Shown: one piece after another, positions 16,817 to 25,719 of the stretch
Numbering within the stretch: the first letter of the stretch is position 1
How the letters are laid out: every line of letters begins with the position of its first letter
Origin: a bacterium
GTDB lineage: Bacteria > Desulfobacterota > Binatia > DP-6
Assembly: GCA_026129405.1 (NCBI GenBank)
Contig: JAHCID010000007.1
Span: forward strand, 62,001-126,000
Direction of reading: 5' to 3'
Length of the DNA: 64,000 bases
Notes under the pieces: generated by a model
The model's database searches: none
Told to the model about the DNA's origin: nothing
The model's input: only the letters and a program-made list of their open reading frames with translations
Position numbers and translations under genes: made by a program

Positions 16817-17254
16817 ATGCCCTCCAACGACCGCGGCACGACGCGGATCCTCCGCGCCGCGGTGGCGGCGATTCGTCCTCGGGGACATGGGTTCGATCAG
16901 CGCATCGACGAGGACGTGCTGGCCGAGATGCAGCAGTTCTTCCTGCATCTGCCGGCGCCGATGCGACTGGCGTTTCCGATGGGGCTGCGGCTGCTCGAGT
17001 ACGGTCCGCCGGTGTTCGCGCGACGGCTGACGCGGTTCAGCAGCATGCCGGCGGACGAGGCGCGGGCGTACCTCGAGGACTTCCTGCATGCGGGCGGGCC
17101 GCGCACCGCGCTCGTCATGGGGCTGCGGGCGCTGGTGCTGCTCGCGTTCTACCAGCACCCGCAGGTGCTGAACGACATGGGCGTCGACTGGGCCGGGCGG
17201 GCGAAGCTGCTGACGGCGCGGCGGGCGGAGCTGCTGGCGGGGAAGGCGTCATGA
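16817..17254 (+). CDS. Small subunit-like protein of GMC oxidoreductase
   Basis: 145 residues, mostly helical. It resembles the small partner proteins (gluconate 2-dehydrogenase subunit 3-like) encoded before membrane-linked GMC oxidoreductases: TTRILRAAVAAIRPRGHGFD at the N-terminus and YLEDFLHAGGPRTALVMGLR in the C-terminal half. No Tat signal is visible. It overlaps the GMC gene by ATGA, so a stoichiometric complex is likely. It may help electron transfer or folding of the flavoprotein. Family name moderately sure, partnership strong. Confidence 0.7.
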   Translation: MPSNDRGTTRILRAAVAAIRPRGHGFDQRIDEDVLAEMQQFFLHLPAPMRLAFPMGLRLLEYGPPVFARRLTRFSSMPADEARAYLEDFLHAGGPRTALVMGLRALVLLAFYQHPQVLNDMGVDWAGRAKLLTARRAELLAGKAS

Positions 17255-18786
17255 CCGCGCTGCCGCCCGAGTACGCCATCACCTATCCCAACGTCACGAA
17301 CGGGACGGCGCTGGGCGGCGATCGGACCTTCTCGACCGACGTCGTCGTCGTCGGCAGCGGCGCCGGCGGGGCCACGGCGGCAGCGCGCTTCCGCGATGCC
17401 GGCCGCGACGTGCTGATCCTCGAGGAGGGCGGCCTCCACCCGGTCGACAGCTTCAACACCGACCCGGGCACGATGGTCCGCCGGCTCTATCGCGACGCGG
17501 GCACCGCGATGATCCTCGGCAACCCGCCGATCATCTTCGCCGAGGGGCGCTGCGTCGGCGGCTCCACCGTCATCAACGGCGGCATGTCGTGGCGGACGCC
17601 GGACCGGGTGCTCGAGCACTGGGAGCGCGACCTCGGCCTCCAGGGGCTCGGGCCGAAGGGCATGGAGCCCTACTTCGTGCGCGCCGAGGATATCCTGCAC
17701 GTCGAGCCGAACGACGAGGACACGTTCGGGGAGAACACGCACCTCTTCGTGAAGGGCGCGCAGGCGCTCGGCTGGCCGCTGGCGCGCGCGCCGCGCAACA
17801 TGCGCCGCTGCGTCGGGCTCAACAACTGCGCGCTCGGCTGCATCACCGGCGCCAAGCAGGGCATGCACGTGACCGAGGTGCCGCGCGCGCTGCACGCCGG
17901 CGCGCAGCTCCTCACCGGCGCACGCGTCGACAAGGTGCTGTGGCGCGGGTCGACCGCCGTCGGCGTCAGGGGCGCATTCGTCGACGACCGCGGGCGGCGC
18001 ACCGGACGCTTCAGCGTGAAGGCCCGGCTCGTCGTCCTCGCCGCGGGGGCGCGCCATACGCCGGGCATCCTGAAGCGCAGCCGCATGCGCGCGCGCACCA
18101 TCGGCCGCGGGCTGCACACGCACCCGAACGCGAAGTGCGTCGGCATCTTCGCGCAGCGCATCGAGCCCTGGAAGGGCACGCACCAGGCGTTCCACGTCCA
18201 CCACTTCCGCGACGAGGGCATCCTCATCGGCTACGCCGCGATCCCGCCCGGGCTGCTGGCGGCGGCGATGCCCGGGCTCGGACCCGACAACGCCGAGAAG
18301 ATGGCGCTCTACAACCACATGCTGACGGCGGCGACGCTGGTCGAGGACGACACCGAGGGCCGCATCGTCATGGGCCCCGACCGCCAGCCGTACATGGTGC
18401 AGACGCTGAACGACGCCGACATCGAGCGCCTGCACCGCGGCGTCACGCTGACCGCGCAGCTCTTGTTCGCCGCCGGCGCGCACACGGTGCTCCTCCCCTT
18501 CGCCGACCTGCCGTCGCTGGCCGGCCCGCACGAGCTCGGGAAGATCGCCCAGCGCAAGCGCATCCGCGAGACCATCGAGCTCATGACGGTGCACATCATG
18601 ACGACGGCGCGCATGTCGCCCGACCCGAGCCGCGGCGCCACCGACGCCACCGGCGCCGTGCACGGGGTGCGCGGGCTCGTCGTCGCCGACGGCAGCGTCC
18701 TGCCCTCGTCGATCGGCGTGAACCCGCAGGAGACCATCATCGCACTCACCCTGCGCAACGTGGAACGCTGGCTCGATGCGTCCTGA
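17251..18786 (+). CDS. GMC-family FAD oxidoreductase
   Basis: 511 residues. FAD-binding VVVVGSGAGGATAA (31-44), LEEGG, GRCVGGSTVINGGMSWRTPD (GMC signature 1), and the C-terminal VHIMTTARM ... VADGSVLPSSIGVNPQETII with the catalytic His and Asn. Closest in pattern to long-chain alcohol oxidases and cholesterol-oxidase-like enzymes; substrate probably a hydrophobic alcohol or steroid. Two Cys (CVGLNNCALGC) may hold structure. It overlaps the upstream small subunit by 4 bases and the downstream acyltransferase by 11, so the three work together. Confidence 0.9.
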   Translation: MTALPPEYAITYPNVTNGTALGGDRTFSTDVVVVGSGAGGATAAARFRDAGRDVLILEEGGLHPVDSFNTDPGTMVRRLYRDAGTAMILGNPPIIFAEGRCVGGSTVINGGMSWRTPDRVLEHWERDLGLQGLGPKGMEPYFVRAEDILHVEPNDEDTFGENTHLFVKGAQALGWPLARAPRNMRRCVGLNNCALGCITGAKQGMHVTEVPRALHAGAQLLTGARVDKVLWRGSTAVGVRGAFVDDRGRRTGRFSVKARLVVLAAGARHTPGILKRSRMRARTIGRGLHTHPNAKCVGIFAQRIEPWKGTHQAFHVHHFRDEGILIGYAAIPPGLLAAAMPGLGPDNAEKMALYNHMLTAATLVEDDTEGRIVMGPDRQPYMVQTLNDADIERLHRGVTLTAQLLFAAGAHTVLLPFADLPSLAGPHELGKIAQRKRIRETIELMTVHIMTTARMSPDPSRGATDATGAVHGVRGLVVADGSVLPSSIGVNPQETIIALTLRNVERWLDAS

Positions 18787-19621
18787 CGGCACCCTCGTCG
18801 CGAACGTCCATCCGGTCCGGCGCATCGTCCCGTTCCTGATGCCGGTCCGCAACGGCGCCTGGGTGCTGTTCGAGCAGAACGTCCCCACCGCGCCGCTCCG
18901 TCCCCTCCTCGACGCCGTCAACGCCACCCGCCCGGCGGACCGCAAGGTCACGCTCTTCCACTGCGTGCTGCGCGCGATCGGCCTCGGCCTGCACGCCTAC
19001 CCGCGCCTCAACCGCTTCGTCGCCGGCAGCCGGTTCTACGATCGCAACGCCATCCTGCTGTCGTTCAGCGGCAAGCAGCGCATGGAGCGCGACGCGCCGA
19101 TCTACACCAGCAAGCTCGTCTTCGACCCGAAGGAGCCGCTGGTCGCGATGGTCGACCGCATCCTCGACCGCGTGCGCGAGGGCCGCTCCGGGCGCGAGAC
19201 CGCGACCGACCGCGAGATCAAGGGCTTCCTGCGGCTCCCGGCTCCCGTCCTGCGCCTGGCGATCAAGCTCCAGCGCACGTTCGACGGCTGGAATCTGCTG
19301 CCGAAGGCGCTCACCCAGGACGACCCGCTCTACGCGTCGGCGTTCGTCGCCAACCTGGGCAGCGTCGGCCTCGACGCCGCCTTCCACCACCTCTACGACT
19401 ACGGCTCGATCCCGATCTTCGCGACCATGGGCCGCGTGCACCGCGCAGTAGTCGTGCACGACGACGGCAGCGTCGGCAGCCACGAGGTCTTCCAGATGCG
19501 CTACACCTACGACGAGCGCGTCGAGGACGGCTTCTACGCCGCGCGGGCGCTCGAGCACGTGGCGGCGACGCTGGCCGACCCCGACCGGCTGCTCGGCACC
19601 GCGCCTACTTCCGCGGAATGA
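18776..19621 (+). CDS. Stand-alone E2-like acyltransferase, catalytic His replaced
   Basis: 281 residues resembling the catalytic domain of 2-oxoacid dehydrogenase E2 without lipoyl or subunit-binding domains: FHCVLRAIGLGLHAYPRLNR, SAFVANLGSVGLDAAFHHLY and a C-terminal DERVEDGFYAARALEH. In E2 enzymes this last motif is DHRxxDG, whose His is the base. Here it is Glu, so ordinary E2 chemistry is unlikely. It ends the GMC operon and overlaps a convergent gene by 17 bases. It may acylate a product of the flavoenzyme or serve as a scaffold; function open. Confidence 0.8.
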   Translation: MRPDGTLVANVHPVRRIVPFLMPVRNGAWVLFEQNVPTAPLRPLLDAVNATRPADRKVTLFHCVLRAIGLGLHAYPRLNRFVAGSRFYDRNAILLSFSGKQRMERDAPIYTSKLVFDPKEPLVAMVDRILDRVREGRSGRETATDREIKGFLRLPAPVLRLAIKLQRTFDGWNLLPKALTQDDPLYASAFVANLGSVGLDAAFHHLYDYGSIPIFATMGRVHRAVVVHDDGSVGSHEVFQMRYTYDERVEDGFYAARALEHVAATLADPDRLLGTAPTSAE

Positions 19622-19973
19622 GCGTCGTGCCCGAGCGCACGCGCATCGTCTCGGCGTGCTCGCGCGCCTCGGCCACCGTGCCGTGGACCAGCGCGGCGGC
19701 GAAGCGCTCGGCCATCGCGCGCAGCATCGGCCCCTCGGCCGCGTCGCTGCGCGACGCGAGCTCCGCCAGCATCCGCATCGCCTCGACGATGCGCGCCACC
19801 GCGCCCAGGACGTCGCCGCGCTCGCGCGCCGCCAGCCCCTCGCGGATGCGCGCGCCCAGCGCGTCCACCCCGGCCGCGGCCTGCGACCCCAGGACGACCT
19901 TCAGCTCGTCGGTGCGTCCGAGAAACGCCTCGAGCGCCTCGGGAAACGCGACGCGGTGGTCGTGGTCCGCCAT
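19605..19973 (-). CDS. Helical protein of unknown function (122 aa)
   Basis: Not recognised. Ala/Glu/Arg-rich helices (FPEALEAFLGRTDELKVVLG, DVLGAVARIVEAMRMLAELA), no Cys, no membrane segment. A weak TAGCGT element lies nine bases before the ATG. It converges on the E2-like gene with a 17-base overlap. Confidence 0.6.
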   Translation of the reverse strand: MADHDHRVAFPEALEAFLGRTDELKVVLGSQAAAGVDALGARIREGLAARERGDVLGAVARIVEAMRMLAELASRSDAAEGPMLRAMAERFAAALVHGTVAEAREHAETMRVRSGTTLIPRK

Positions 19974-20024
19974 CCAGCGTGCACGCTACGCGAGCGCCCG
20001 CGGCGCCCGCAAGGAGACCCTCGC

Positions 20025-20294
20025 ATGCTCTTCGTGATCATCGGCCACGACGCCCCCGACGGCCAGGCGAAGCGCCCGGCGGTACGCCCCGCGCACCTGG
20101 AGCACCTGCGCCCGCTCTCCGCGGCCGGCCGCGTGAAGCTCGCGGGCCCGTTCCTCGACAAGACCGGCAGCCTGATCGTCGTCGAGGCCGACTCGGCCGC
20201 CGAGGTCTGGGCGCTGGTCGCCAAGGACCCCTACGTCACCGAGGGCGTCTTCGCGCGCGTCGAGGTGAAGCCGTTCACGCAGGTGTTCCCCTGA
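20025..20294 (+). CDS. YciI-family protein
   Basis: 89 residues: MLFVIIGHDAPDGQAKR, RPAHLEHLRPLSAAGRVKLAGP and KDPYVTEGVFARVEVKPFTQ are typical of the YciI dimeric alpha/beta barrel family, which contains a conserved His-Asp pair (HDAPD). Members are cleaving or binding enzymes of small aromatic compounds; most have no known substrate. AAGGAG sits 8 bases before the ATG. It stands alone. Confidence 0.88.
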   Translation: MLFVIIGHDAPDGQAKRPAVRPAHLEHLRPLSAAGRVKLAGPFLDKTGSLIVVEADSAAEVWALVAKDPYVTEGVFARVEVKPFTQVFP

Positions 20295-20298
20295 GCGC

Positions 20299-20324
20299 GG
20301 CGCCCCGTCGCGAGACGGGGCGCC
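20299..20324. terminator. Bidirectional terminator between YciI and PilX genes
   Basis: GGCGCCCCGTC-GCGA-GACGGGGCGCC forms a perfect 11-bp stem with a tetraloop, between the stops of two convergent genes. No T tract on either side. Confidence 0.65.
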
Positions 20325-20331
20325 GGTGGGC

Positions 20332-22461
20332 TCAGCGGAAGTTCTCGGTGAAGAGTATCTGCTCGACCGACACGACGGTCGGCGTAGCCGGCGGCAGCAG
20401 GGCTGCGTTCAGGAAATCCCGATCGAAGTCCCAATTACGACCCGGCGCATTGTAGATGTTGCAGGTGGCGCCGGTCCCACACCACTTGCCATTGGCGCGC
20501 TGCGGCACGCCGAGGCTCACGAAGCTACCACGATAGTTTAGCGGCTGCCGCCAGTCCTCGTGGAACCGCGGATAGTTCTCCAAGCCGCCGTTATATCCGT
20601 TCGACTCCGACGTGGTCGTATCAACCGACGAGAGGAACGCGGCATTGATGTACGTCGCGAGCCCCGGGCGCTGCGTGACGGTTCGCCGGCTCTGGCAATC
20701 GTTGCGGCACCCACTCACGCCGCCAAGGCTGGTCCATCGCGTCGTGTCGGTGGGATTGCCGGTCCAGTTCGACGACAGCACGTTGATGGTATCGCCCATG
20801 AACGCGGACGGGTTCTTCGGGAAGTTCGGATCGTACAGCCCGGCCACGGCCGCATCCGTGTTCACGTTGTAGTGACCCTCGACGTAGATCGCCTGATCCG
20901 AGATCACGGTGACTCCGTTGGGGTCTGCGGGCAGCGGCCCGGGGAAGGCGAGATTACGTGAGCCGAACACCCGGACCCCGTATCGGCGATCGTTCGGAAG
21001 CGTACCGGTCGAGTTCGGACCGCGAACCGTCATGAAGATGACGTTGCCGCCGCTCGTGCCCGTCTCGTCCGGATCGAAGAGGGCCTCGGCGCCGGGCCCA
21101 CGGTTCCACTCGAGCAGGTCGTGCAGGTTCAGGTTGAGCATCCAGACCCAGGCCTGCTCGCGGTTGTTGTAGAACCCGCCCCGCCGGTAGACGCGCTCGC
21201 CGGTGGAGTTCGTCCGGTACGGCATGATCGTACAGCCCGGGTAGAGGTTCAGGCTGCTCCACGGGCAGGCGTACATCCGCATGTGGTTCGGCGCCGAGTC
21301 GAACACCGGCAGATAGCTGTTCGGGTGACAGTACGTGCCGGAATCCGGCGACGAGGTCGTGCAGCGATTGTTCGTGTCCGCGTTGCCTCCGAGCACCGGC
21401 ACGTCGTTGTACGAGAGCCCACCCGGAACGGCGACGACGAAGTTTCGAAGGGCGGTCGTTTGATCCTCGTCGATCGCCAGGTTCTTGTCGAGGGCGACGA
21501 TGCGATGGAGCTGACTGCCCGGATCGACGTAGTTCAGATCGAGGGCGATGCGCAGATCGGCTTCATCCCAGTATCTGCCGCCGACACTGAGCGCGCTCGG
21601 CTCCGGAACCGCCACCACCGACTGCCGCGCGCGAATGGCACCAAGCCAGGGCGCGAGCATGGCGTCCGTCTGGTTCGTCGCGGCGCTCGAGGAGTCGCAG
21701 TCGAGAGGGCGCGCCTCGAGGTCGGTCCCCCCGGTCTGGTCTGTGAGCATGTCGATGTTCACGATACCGCCGCATTTTGGGCTGTTCTGATTGTCCTTGC
21801 GCCCCCGATAGACGTTGCCCGCCGCGGTGACCGACACGGTGTTCATGCCGGTGGCGGGATCGTCCTCGATGGTCAGCGTGTTGTTCGAGTTGAAGTACAG
21901 CGAGCCGTTCGTGTGAATCGGCCCGTGCAACGTCATCACCGGGCCCGGGTTGATCTCCAAGTCGTTGTTGTAGAAGGCGAGGAACTGGAAGAGGGGCACG
22001 TTGTTCACGTCGAACTGCGTGCCGAGGCTCACCTCCACGTCGCCGGGGTGGACCTCGGAGGTCGCCACCGCGACGTAGCGATAGAGCGACGAGCGCAGCC
22101 CCGCGAACGTCCGGCCCGCCGGGATCGGCTGGACGACCGGCCAGTTCCCAGCCGCCGGCGTCAACCGATAGCGCACGGTGCGCGGGCCGATCGTGAGAAC
22201 GTTTTCGTCGAAGTCGCCGGCGTTCTGGCTCGGGATGCCGAACCCCATGAAGAGGTTGCGGTAGTCACCCATCCCACGGTTGATGCCGGCTTCGGCAGCG
22301 TAGAATCCGGCCGTCGCGTGGGCGTGCGCCCCTCGCAAGCTGGTCTCGGAGAGCACACCCACGTGCATGGCGCCTGCGATCGCCATCAGCAGCATCATGA
22401 CGATGAGCGCCCCGATGAGCGCGAATCCGCCTTCGGCCTTCCGGATGGGGCTCACCCGCAT
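20332..22461 (-). CDS. PilX-like minor pilin with very large C-terminal domain
   Basis: 709 residues, about three times the usual PilX length. The N-terminus (GGFALIGALIVMMLLMAIAG) is the prepilin-like hydrophobic helix of PilX proteins. The large exported part contains Asn/Thr/Gly-rich strands (LHGPIHTNGSLYFNSNNT, YVEGHYNVNTDAAVAGLYDP) and at least ten Cys in pairs (CSDS, CGTGATC), suggesting an extracellular, disulfide-stabilised beta domain. It lies last in the fimT-pilV-pilW-pilX order, GGGGAGG before the ATG. No PilY1 adhesin gene follows, so this domain may take an adhesive or surface-binding role. The gene is less GC-rich than its neighbours. Confidence 0.82.
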   Translation of the reverse strand: MRVSPIRKAEGGFALIGALIVMMLLMAIAGAMHVGVLSETSLRGAHAHATAGFYAAEAGINRGMGDYRNLFMGFGIPSQNAGDFDENVLTIGPRTVRYRLTPAAGNWPVVQPIPAGRTFAGLRSSLYRYVAVATSEVHPGDVEVSLGTQFDVNNVPLFQFLAFYNNDLEINPGPVMTLHGPIHTNGSLYFNSNNTLTIEDDPATGMNTVSVTAAGNVYRGRKDNQNSPKCGGIVNIDMLTDQTGGTDLEARPLDCDSSSAATNQTDAMLAPWLGAIRARQSVVAVPEPSALSVGGRYWDEADLRIALDLNYVDPGSQLHRIVALDKNLAIDEDQTTALRNFVVAVPGGLSYNDVPVLGGNADTNNRCTTSSPDSGTYCHPNSYLPVFDSAPNHMRMYACPWSSLNLYPGCTIMPYRTNSTGERVYRRGGFYNNREQAWVWMLNLNLHDLLEWNRGPGAEALFDPDETGTSGGNVIFMTVRGPNSTGTLPNDRRYGVRVFGSRNLAFPGPLPADPNGVTVISDQAIYVEGHYNVNTDAAVAGLYDPNFPKNPSAFMGDTINVLSSNWTGNPTDTTRWTSLGGVSGCRNDCQSRRTVTQRPGLATYINAAFLSSVDTTTSESNGYNGGLENYPRFHEDWRQPLNYRGSFVSLGVPQRANGKWCGTGATCNIYNAPGRNWDFDRDFLNAALLPPATPTVVSVEQILFTENFR

Positions 22462-22475
22462 GGCATCATCCTCCC

Positions 22476-23351
22476 CTACAACAGGTTGCGCGGCTTCGTG
22501 CGCGCGGTCTGCGTGAGCTCGGTCGAGTCGGCCTCCACGACACCGCCGACCGTCTGGACGGTCATCGTCACCAGGACCTCGTTCACCAGCCACCAGGTCG
22601 CGGCCGGTAGCGGCGAGGAGAGGTCGACCACGGTGCACGTGGGGCAGTTCTGGTTGAGCACGTAGCGGAAATCGAGGCGCGTGACGCCTGCCGCGAACGG
22701 CTGCGGCGGCTCTTGGTCGATCTGGAACATGAGCAGCGGCGGCTCGACGTCGGCACGCAGGGAATACGTGCGCTGATCGACCGCATAGAGCGAGCTTCCG
22801 GGAAACCCGTAGGGCTGCGTGACCCCTGCACTGAGGGTCACCGTGTTGCCCCCCGTGTTCACCGCGGTCACGCGCCGGAGCTCGCCGCTCCCATCGCTGC
22901 GACGGACGAACGCCATCTTGCCGACGATGAAGCCGTCGGCGTTGCTGACCGACACCTGCGTTCCGCCCGAAGCCAGCGGTGCGGCGAGCGGCGAGGTCAC
23001 GCAGGTGAGATCGCTGCGCACGAGGCCGGTCCGCACCGTGATGCTGTCGCCGCTCGGGTCATTCGTGCCGTCGAGCGCGACGTAGGCGCCGTCCGTCGGC
23101 AGGCAGGCACCCGCGAGCCGAACGTCGCGCGTGATCGCGTCGAGCGCGCCGCGCAGCGCCTGCTGCGCCTCCACGCGGAACCCGTGCTCGCGCATCTCGT
23201 GCGCATGCATTCCGAAGAACTGCACCATGCCCGTCATGACGACGCCGACGACGCCGAGCGACACCAGGAGCTCGATGAACGAGAACCCGGCGGTGCCGGG
23301 TCTACAGCTGGCTGCCACCGACCAACGAGGTGAAGATCGTCTCGACCCCAT
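22476..23351 (-). CDS. PilW-like minor pilin
   Basis: 291 residues from an ATG preceded by GGGGGAG at 7 bases; a GTG at 23318 would give a shorter leader. The prepilin motif is TAG/FSFIELLVSLGVVGV, with Phe after the cleavage site and Glu at +5. A globular C-terminal region carries CLPT...CVTSP and NQNCPTC. PilW initiates type IV pilus assembly with PilV and PilX. It overlaps the pilV stop by 50 bases and precedes pilX by 14. Confidence 0.85.
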   Translation of the reverse strand: MGSRRSSPRWSVAASCRPGTAGFSFIELLVSLGVVGVVMTGMVQFFGMHAHEMREHGFRVEAQQALRGALDAITRDVRLAGACLPTDGAYVALDGTNDPSGDSITVRTGLVRSDLTCVTSPLAAPLASGGTQVSVSNADGFIVGKMAFVRRSDGSGELRRVTAVNTGGNTVTLSAGVTQPYGFPGSSLYAVDQRTYSLRADVEPPLLMFQIDQEPPQPFAAGVTRLDFRYVLNQNCPTCTVVDLSSPLPAATWWLVNEVLVTMTVQTVGGVVEADSTELTQTARTKPRNLL

Positions 23352-23712
23352 AGCTGCGCTCCCCCAGCGGTCCGTCCCACGTGACCGTCGTGACGATACG
23401 ACTCATGCCCGGCGCCGGATCGCCCGCCGTGACTTGCGACGCGACCTGATAGGGCACGCCGTTCACGGTGCGCACGGCCTGGCGCGACGTGACCTGGGCG
23501 AAGGGCAGCCCTCGCAGGTTCTCGAGCTCCTCCTGCGCGAGAAGCTGCGCCGCGCTCGACTGGCGGTTGTTCGTCGTGTGTCGCATCGAGGTGCCCGCCA
23601 TCGTTGCGACGCCAGCGGCAACGATCGCGAACAGCGTCGTCGCCGCCAGGGTCTCCACCAAGGACACCCCGGACTCGCCGCCGCACCCCGTGCACATGCG
23701 CTGCATCCGCAT
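23302..23712 (-). CDS. PilV-like minor pilin
   Basis: 136 residues. The prepilin motif GESGVSLVETLAATTLFAIV has the +5 Glu and a following hydrophobic helix. GAGGAGG lies 8 bases before the ATG. The C-terminal part (QEELENLRGLPF, YGVETIFTSL) is beta-rich and short. Product: minor pseudopilin of a type IV pilus or type II secretion-like tip complex. Confidence 0.82.
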   Translation of the reverse strand: MRMQRMCTGCGGESGVSLVETLAATTLFAIVAAGVATMAGTSMRHTTNNRQSSAAQLLAQEELENLRGLPFAQVTSRQAVRTVNGVPYQVASQVTAGDPAPGMSRIVTTVTWDGPLGERSYGVETIFTSLVGGSQL

Positions 23713-23725
23713 GACGTCGACCTCC

Positions 23726-24277
23726 TCAGCTCTCCAGATCGGGTATCTCGGCTGGGGCGACCTGACCCGAGGGCCACACGGTCACCACACGCTCCCGACC
23801 GGTCCTGTCGTCCCGCAGCCGCAGCGAATCCGCAGCCTCGGGCGTCACCATGAGACCACGCGTGTTGAACTCGAAAGCCCCGCCGACACCCTGGATGAAG
23901 TGCACTCCGTCGGGAAGCTGCCGGGCACGCAGCGGCTCGGGATCTGCCCCCCACTGTCCGTCGCCGTCCGGATCACGCAGACGCCACACGCGGTAGCTGC
24001 TCTCGGTGTCGATGACGACGAGGAAATGGTCACCTTTCACGATGGCATCGGCGCGCGCCTGCCGGATGTCGGCGATCACCTGGCTGTGACCGTTCCACAA
24101 TCCGAAATTGCGATCGGGCAGGTGCGGGACGGCGATGCCCATGACGATCGCGGCGAGCGCGAACGCCACGATCACCTCGATGAGGGTGAAGCCGCGTTCG
24201 CGAACGTGCCGCTCCGCCATCGCCGCGTCGCGCGGGTGCCATGCGTCCCGCCCGCCTCGCATTCGAATCGCTCGCAT
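23726..24277 (-). CDS. FimT/GspH-type pseudopilin
   Basis: 183 residues from the ATG at 24277 (GGAG nine bases upstream); an ATG at 24220 would shorten the leader. The leader RERGFTLIEVIVAFALAAIV has the canonical G/FTLIE cleavage site. The body holds a compact GspH-like domain (DADGDGQW, ADSLRLRDDRTGRERVVTVW). FimT helps DNA uptake or pilus assembly. It is the first gene of the minor-pilin set and begins 94 bases from the divergent aminopeptidase gene; the gap holds no clear operator. Confidence 0.83.
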   Translation of the reverse strand: MRAIRMRGGRDAWHPRDAAMAERHVRERGFTLIEVIVAFALAAIVMGIAVPHLPDRNFGLWNGHSQVIADIRQARADAIVKGDHFLVVIDTESSYRVWRLRDPDGDGQWGADPEPLRARQLPDGVHFIQGVGGAFEFNTRGLMVTPEAADSLRLRDDRTGRERVVTVWPSGQVAPAEIPDLES

Positions 24278-24370
24278 CTACCGTAGCTCCATTCCCCACC
24301 CCGGTCGGAGACTTCATCGGAAAGCGAGCGACGTGCCATGCGGCAGCCCGCATGGTAGGGGTCACCGTCG

Positions 24371-25696
24371 ATGCCCCTCTCGGCCGACGCCCGCCGGCTC
24401 CTCGCCGATCGCCGCCGCCGCATCGCGGACGCCATGCCCGGCGGCGTCATGCTGCTCGCGTCGGCGAGCGAGCAGATCCGCACCGCCGACACGCACTTCC
24501 CGTTCCGCCAGGACAGCGACTTCGACTACGTCACCGGGTTCTCCGAGCCCGACGCCATCGCCGTGCTCGCGCCGGGTCATGCGGAGCCGTATGCGCTCTT
24601 CGTCCGGCCGAAGGATGCGGAGCGGGAGCAGTGGGTCGGCCGGCGCGCGGGCGTCGAGGGGGCCGTCGCCGACTTCGACGCCGCGGTCGCGCATCCCATC
24701 GCCGACTTCGAGAAGGAGATCGGGCGCTGGCTGGCGAAGGCCGACGAGGTGTGGCTGCCCCTCGGGCGCCAGGACGTCCTCGGCGAGCGCCTGATGGCCG
24801 TCGTGCGCGCCGCGCAGGCACAGCGGCCGCGCAGCGGGGCCGGCCCGCACGTCCTCCACGAGGCGGGCGAGGTGCTGCACGAGATGCGGCTCTTCAAAGA
24901 CCCGACCGAGCTGCGGCTGCTGCGCGAGACCATCGCCATCGCCGCCGAGGCGCACCGCGAAGCGATGCGCACGGCGCGGCCGGGCATGCGCGAGTACGAG
25001 ATCGAAGCCCTCGTCGACTATACGTTCCGCCGCCGCGGCGCGGTCGGACCGGCCTATCCGTCCATCGTCGCGGGCGGCGCCAACGCCGTCGTGCTGCACT
25101 ACACCGACAACGCCGCCGAGCTCGCCGCCGACGCGCTCCTCCTCATCGACGCCGGCTCCGAGCGCGCCGGCTACTGCGCCGACATCACCCGCACGTTTCC
25201 GATCGGCCCGCGCTTCTCGCCGGCGCACCGCGACCTGTACGACGCCGTGCTGGCCTCCCAGCTGGCCGCCATCGGCGCCGTGAAGCCCGGGGCGACGCTC
25301 GACGGCCTCCACGCGCTCACGCTGCGCGTCCTCGTCGAAGCGCTCGTCCACCTCGGGCTGCTCGCGGGCGGCGTCGACGAGATCGTCGAGAAGGAGACGT
25401 ACAAGCGTCTCTACATGCACCGCACGAGCCACTGGCTCGGCCGCGACGTGCACGACGTCGGCCGCTACAAGGTCGCCGACGCGCCCCGCCCGCTCGCCCC
25501 GGGCATGGTCTTCACGATCGAGCCCGGCTGCTACGTGCCGGCCGACGCGGACGATCTGCCCGCCGGCTTGCGCGGCACCGGCATCCGCATCGAGGACGAC
25601 GTCCTCGTCACCGACACCGGCTGCGAGGTGCTGTCGAAGGACGCGCCGAAGCTGGCTCCCGAGATCGAAGAGCTGCGCCGCGCCGCGTTCGCCTGA
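24371..25696 (+). CDS. pepP: Xaa-Pro aminopeptidase (M24B)
   Basis: 441 residues. An N-terminal creatinase-like domain (DTHFPFRQDSDFDYVTGFSE) is followed by the pita-bread metal domain: Asp in LLLIDAGSE and CADITRTFPI, His in MHRTSHWLGRDVHDVG, Glu in TIEPGCYV and IRIEDDVLV, all five metal ligands. It removes an N-terminal residue linked to proline. Divergent from the pilin cluster. A TAGGGG element nine bases upstream may be its -10. Confidence 0.92.
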   Translation: MPLSADARRLLADRRRRIADAMPGGVMLLASASEQIRTADTHFPFRQDSDFDYVTGFSEPDAIAVLAPGHAEPYALFVRPKDAEREQWVGRRAGVEGAVADFDAAVAHPIADFEKEIGRWLAKADEVWLPLGRQDVLGERLMAVVRAAQAQRPRSGAGPHVLHEAGEVLHEMRLFKDPTELRLLRETIAIAAEAHREAMRTARPGMREYEIEALVDYTFRRRGAVGPAYPSIVAGGANAVVLHYTDNAAELAADALLLIDAGSERAGYCADITRTFPIGPRFSPAHRDLYDAVLASQLAAIGAVKPGATLDGLHALTLRVLVEALVHLGLLAGGVDEIVEKETYKRLYMHRTSHWLGRDVHDVGRYKVADAPRPLAPGMVFTIEPGCYVPADADDLPAGLRGTGIRIEDDVLVTDTGCEVLSKDAPKLAPEIEELRRAAFA

Positions 25697-25719
25697 TCCC
25701 GCTCCCCGGAGGACCGCCC

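Noticed and set aside
19983-19988. TAGCGT as leaderless -10 for the 122-aa gene
   Set aside because: Nine bases to the start; spacing does not match the 5-7 base pattern. The same applies to TAGGGG before the aminopeptidase at 24356.
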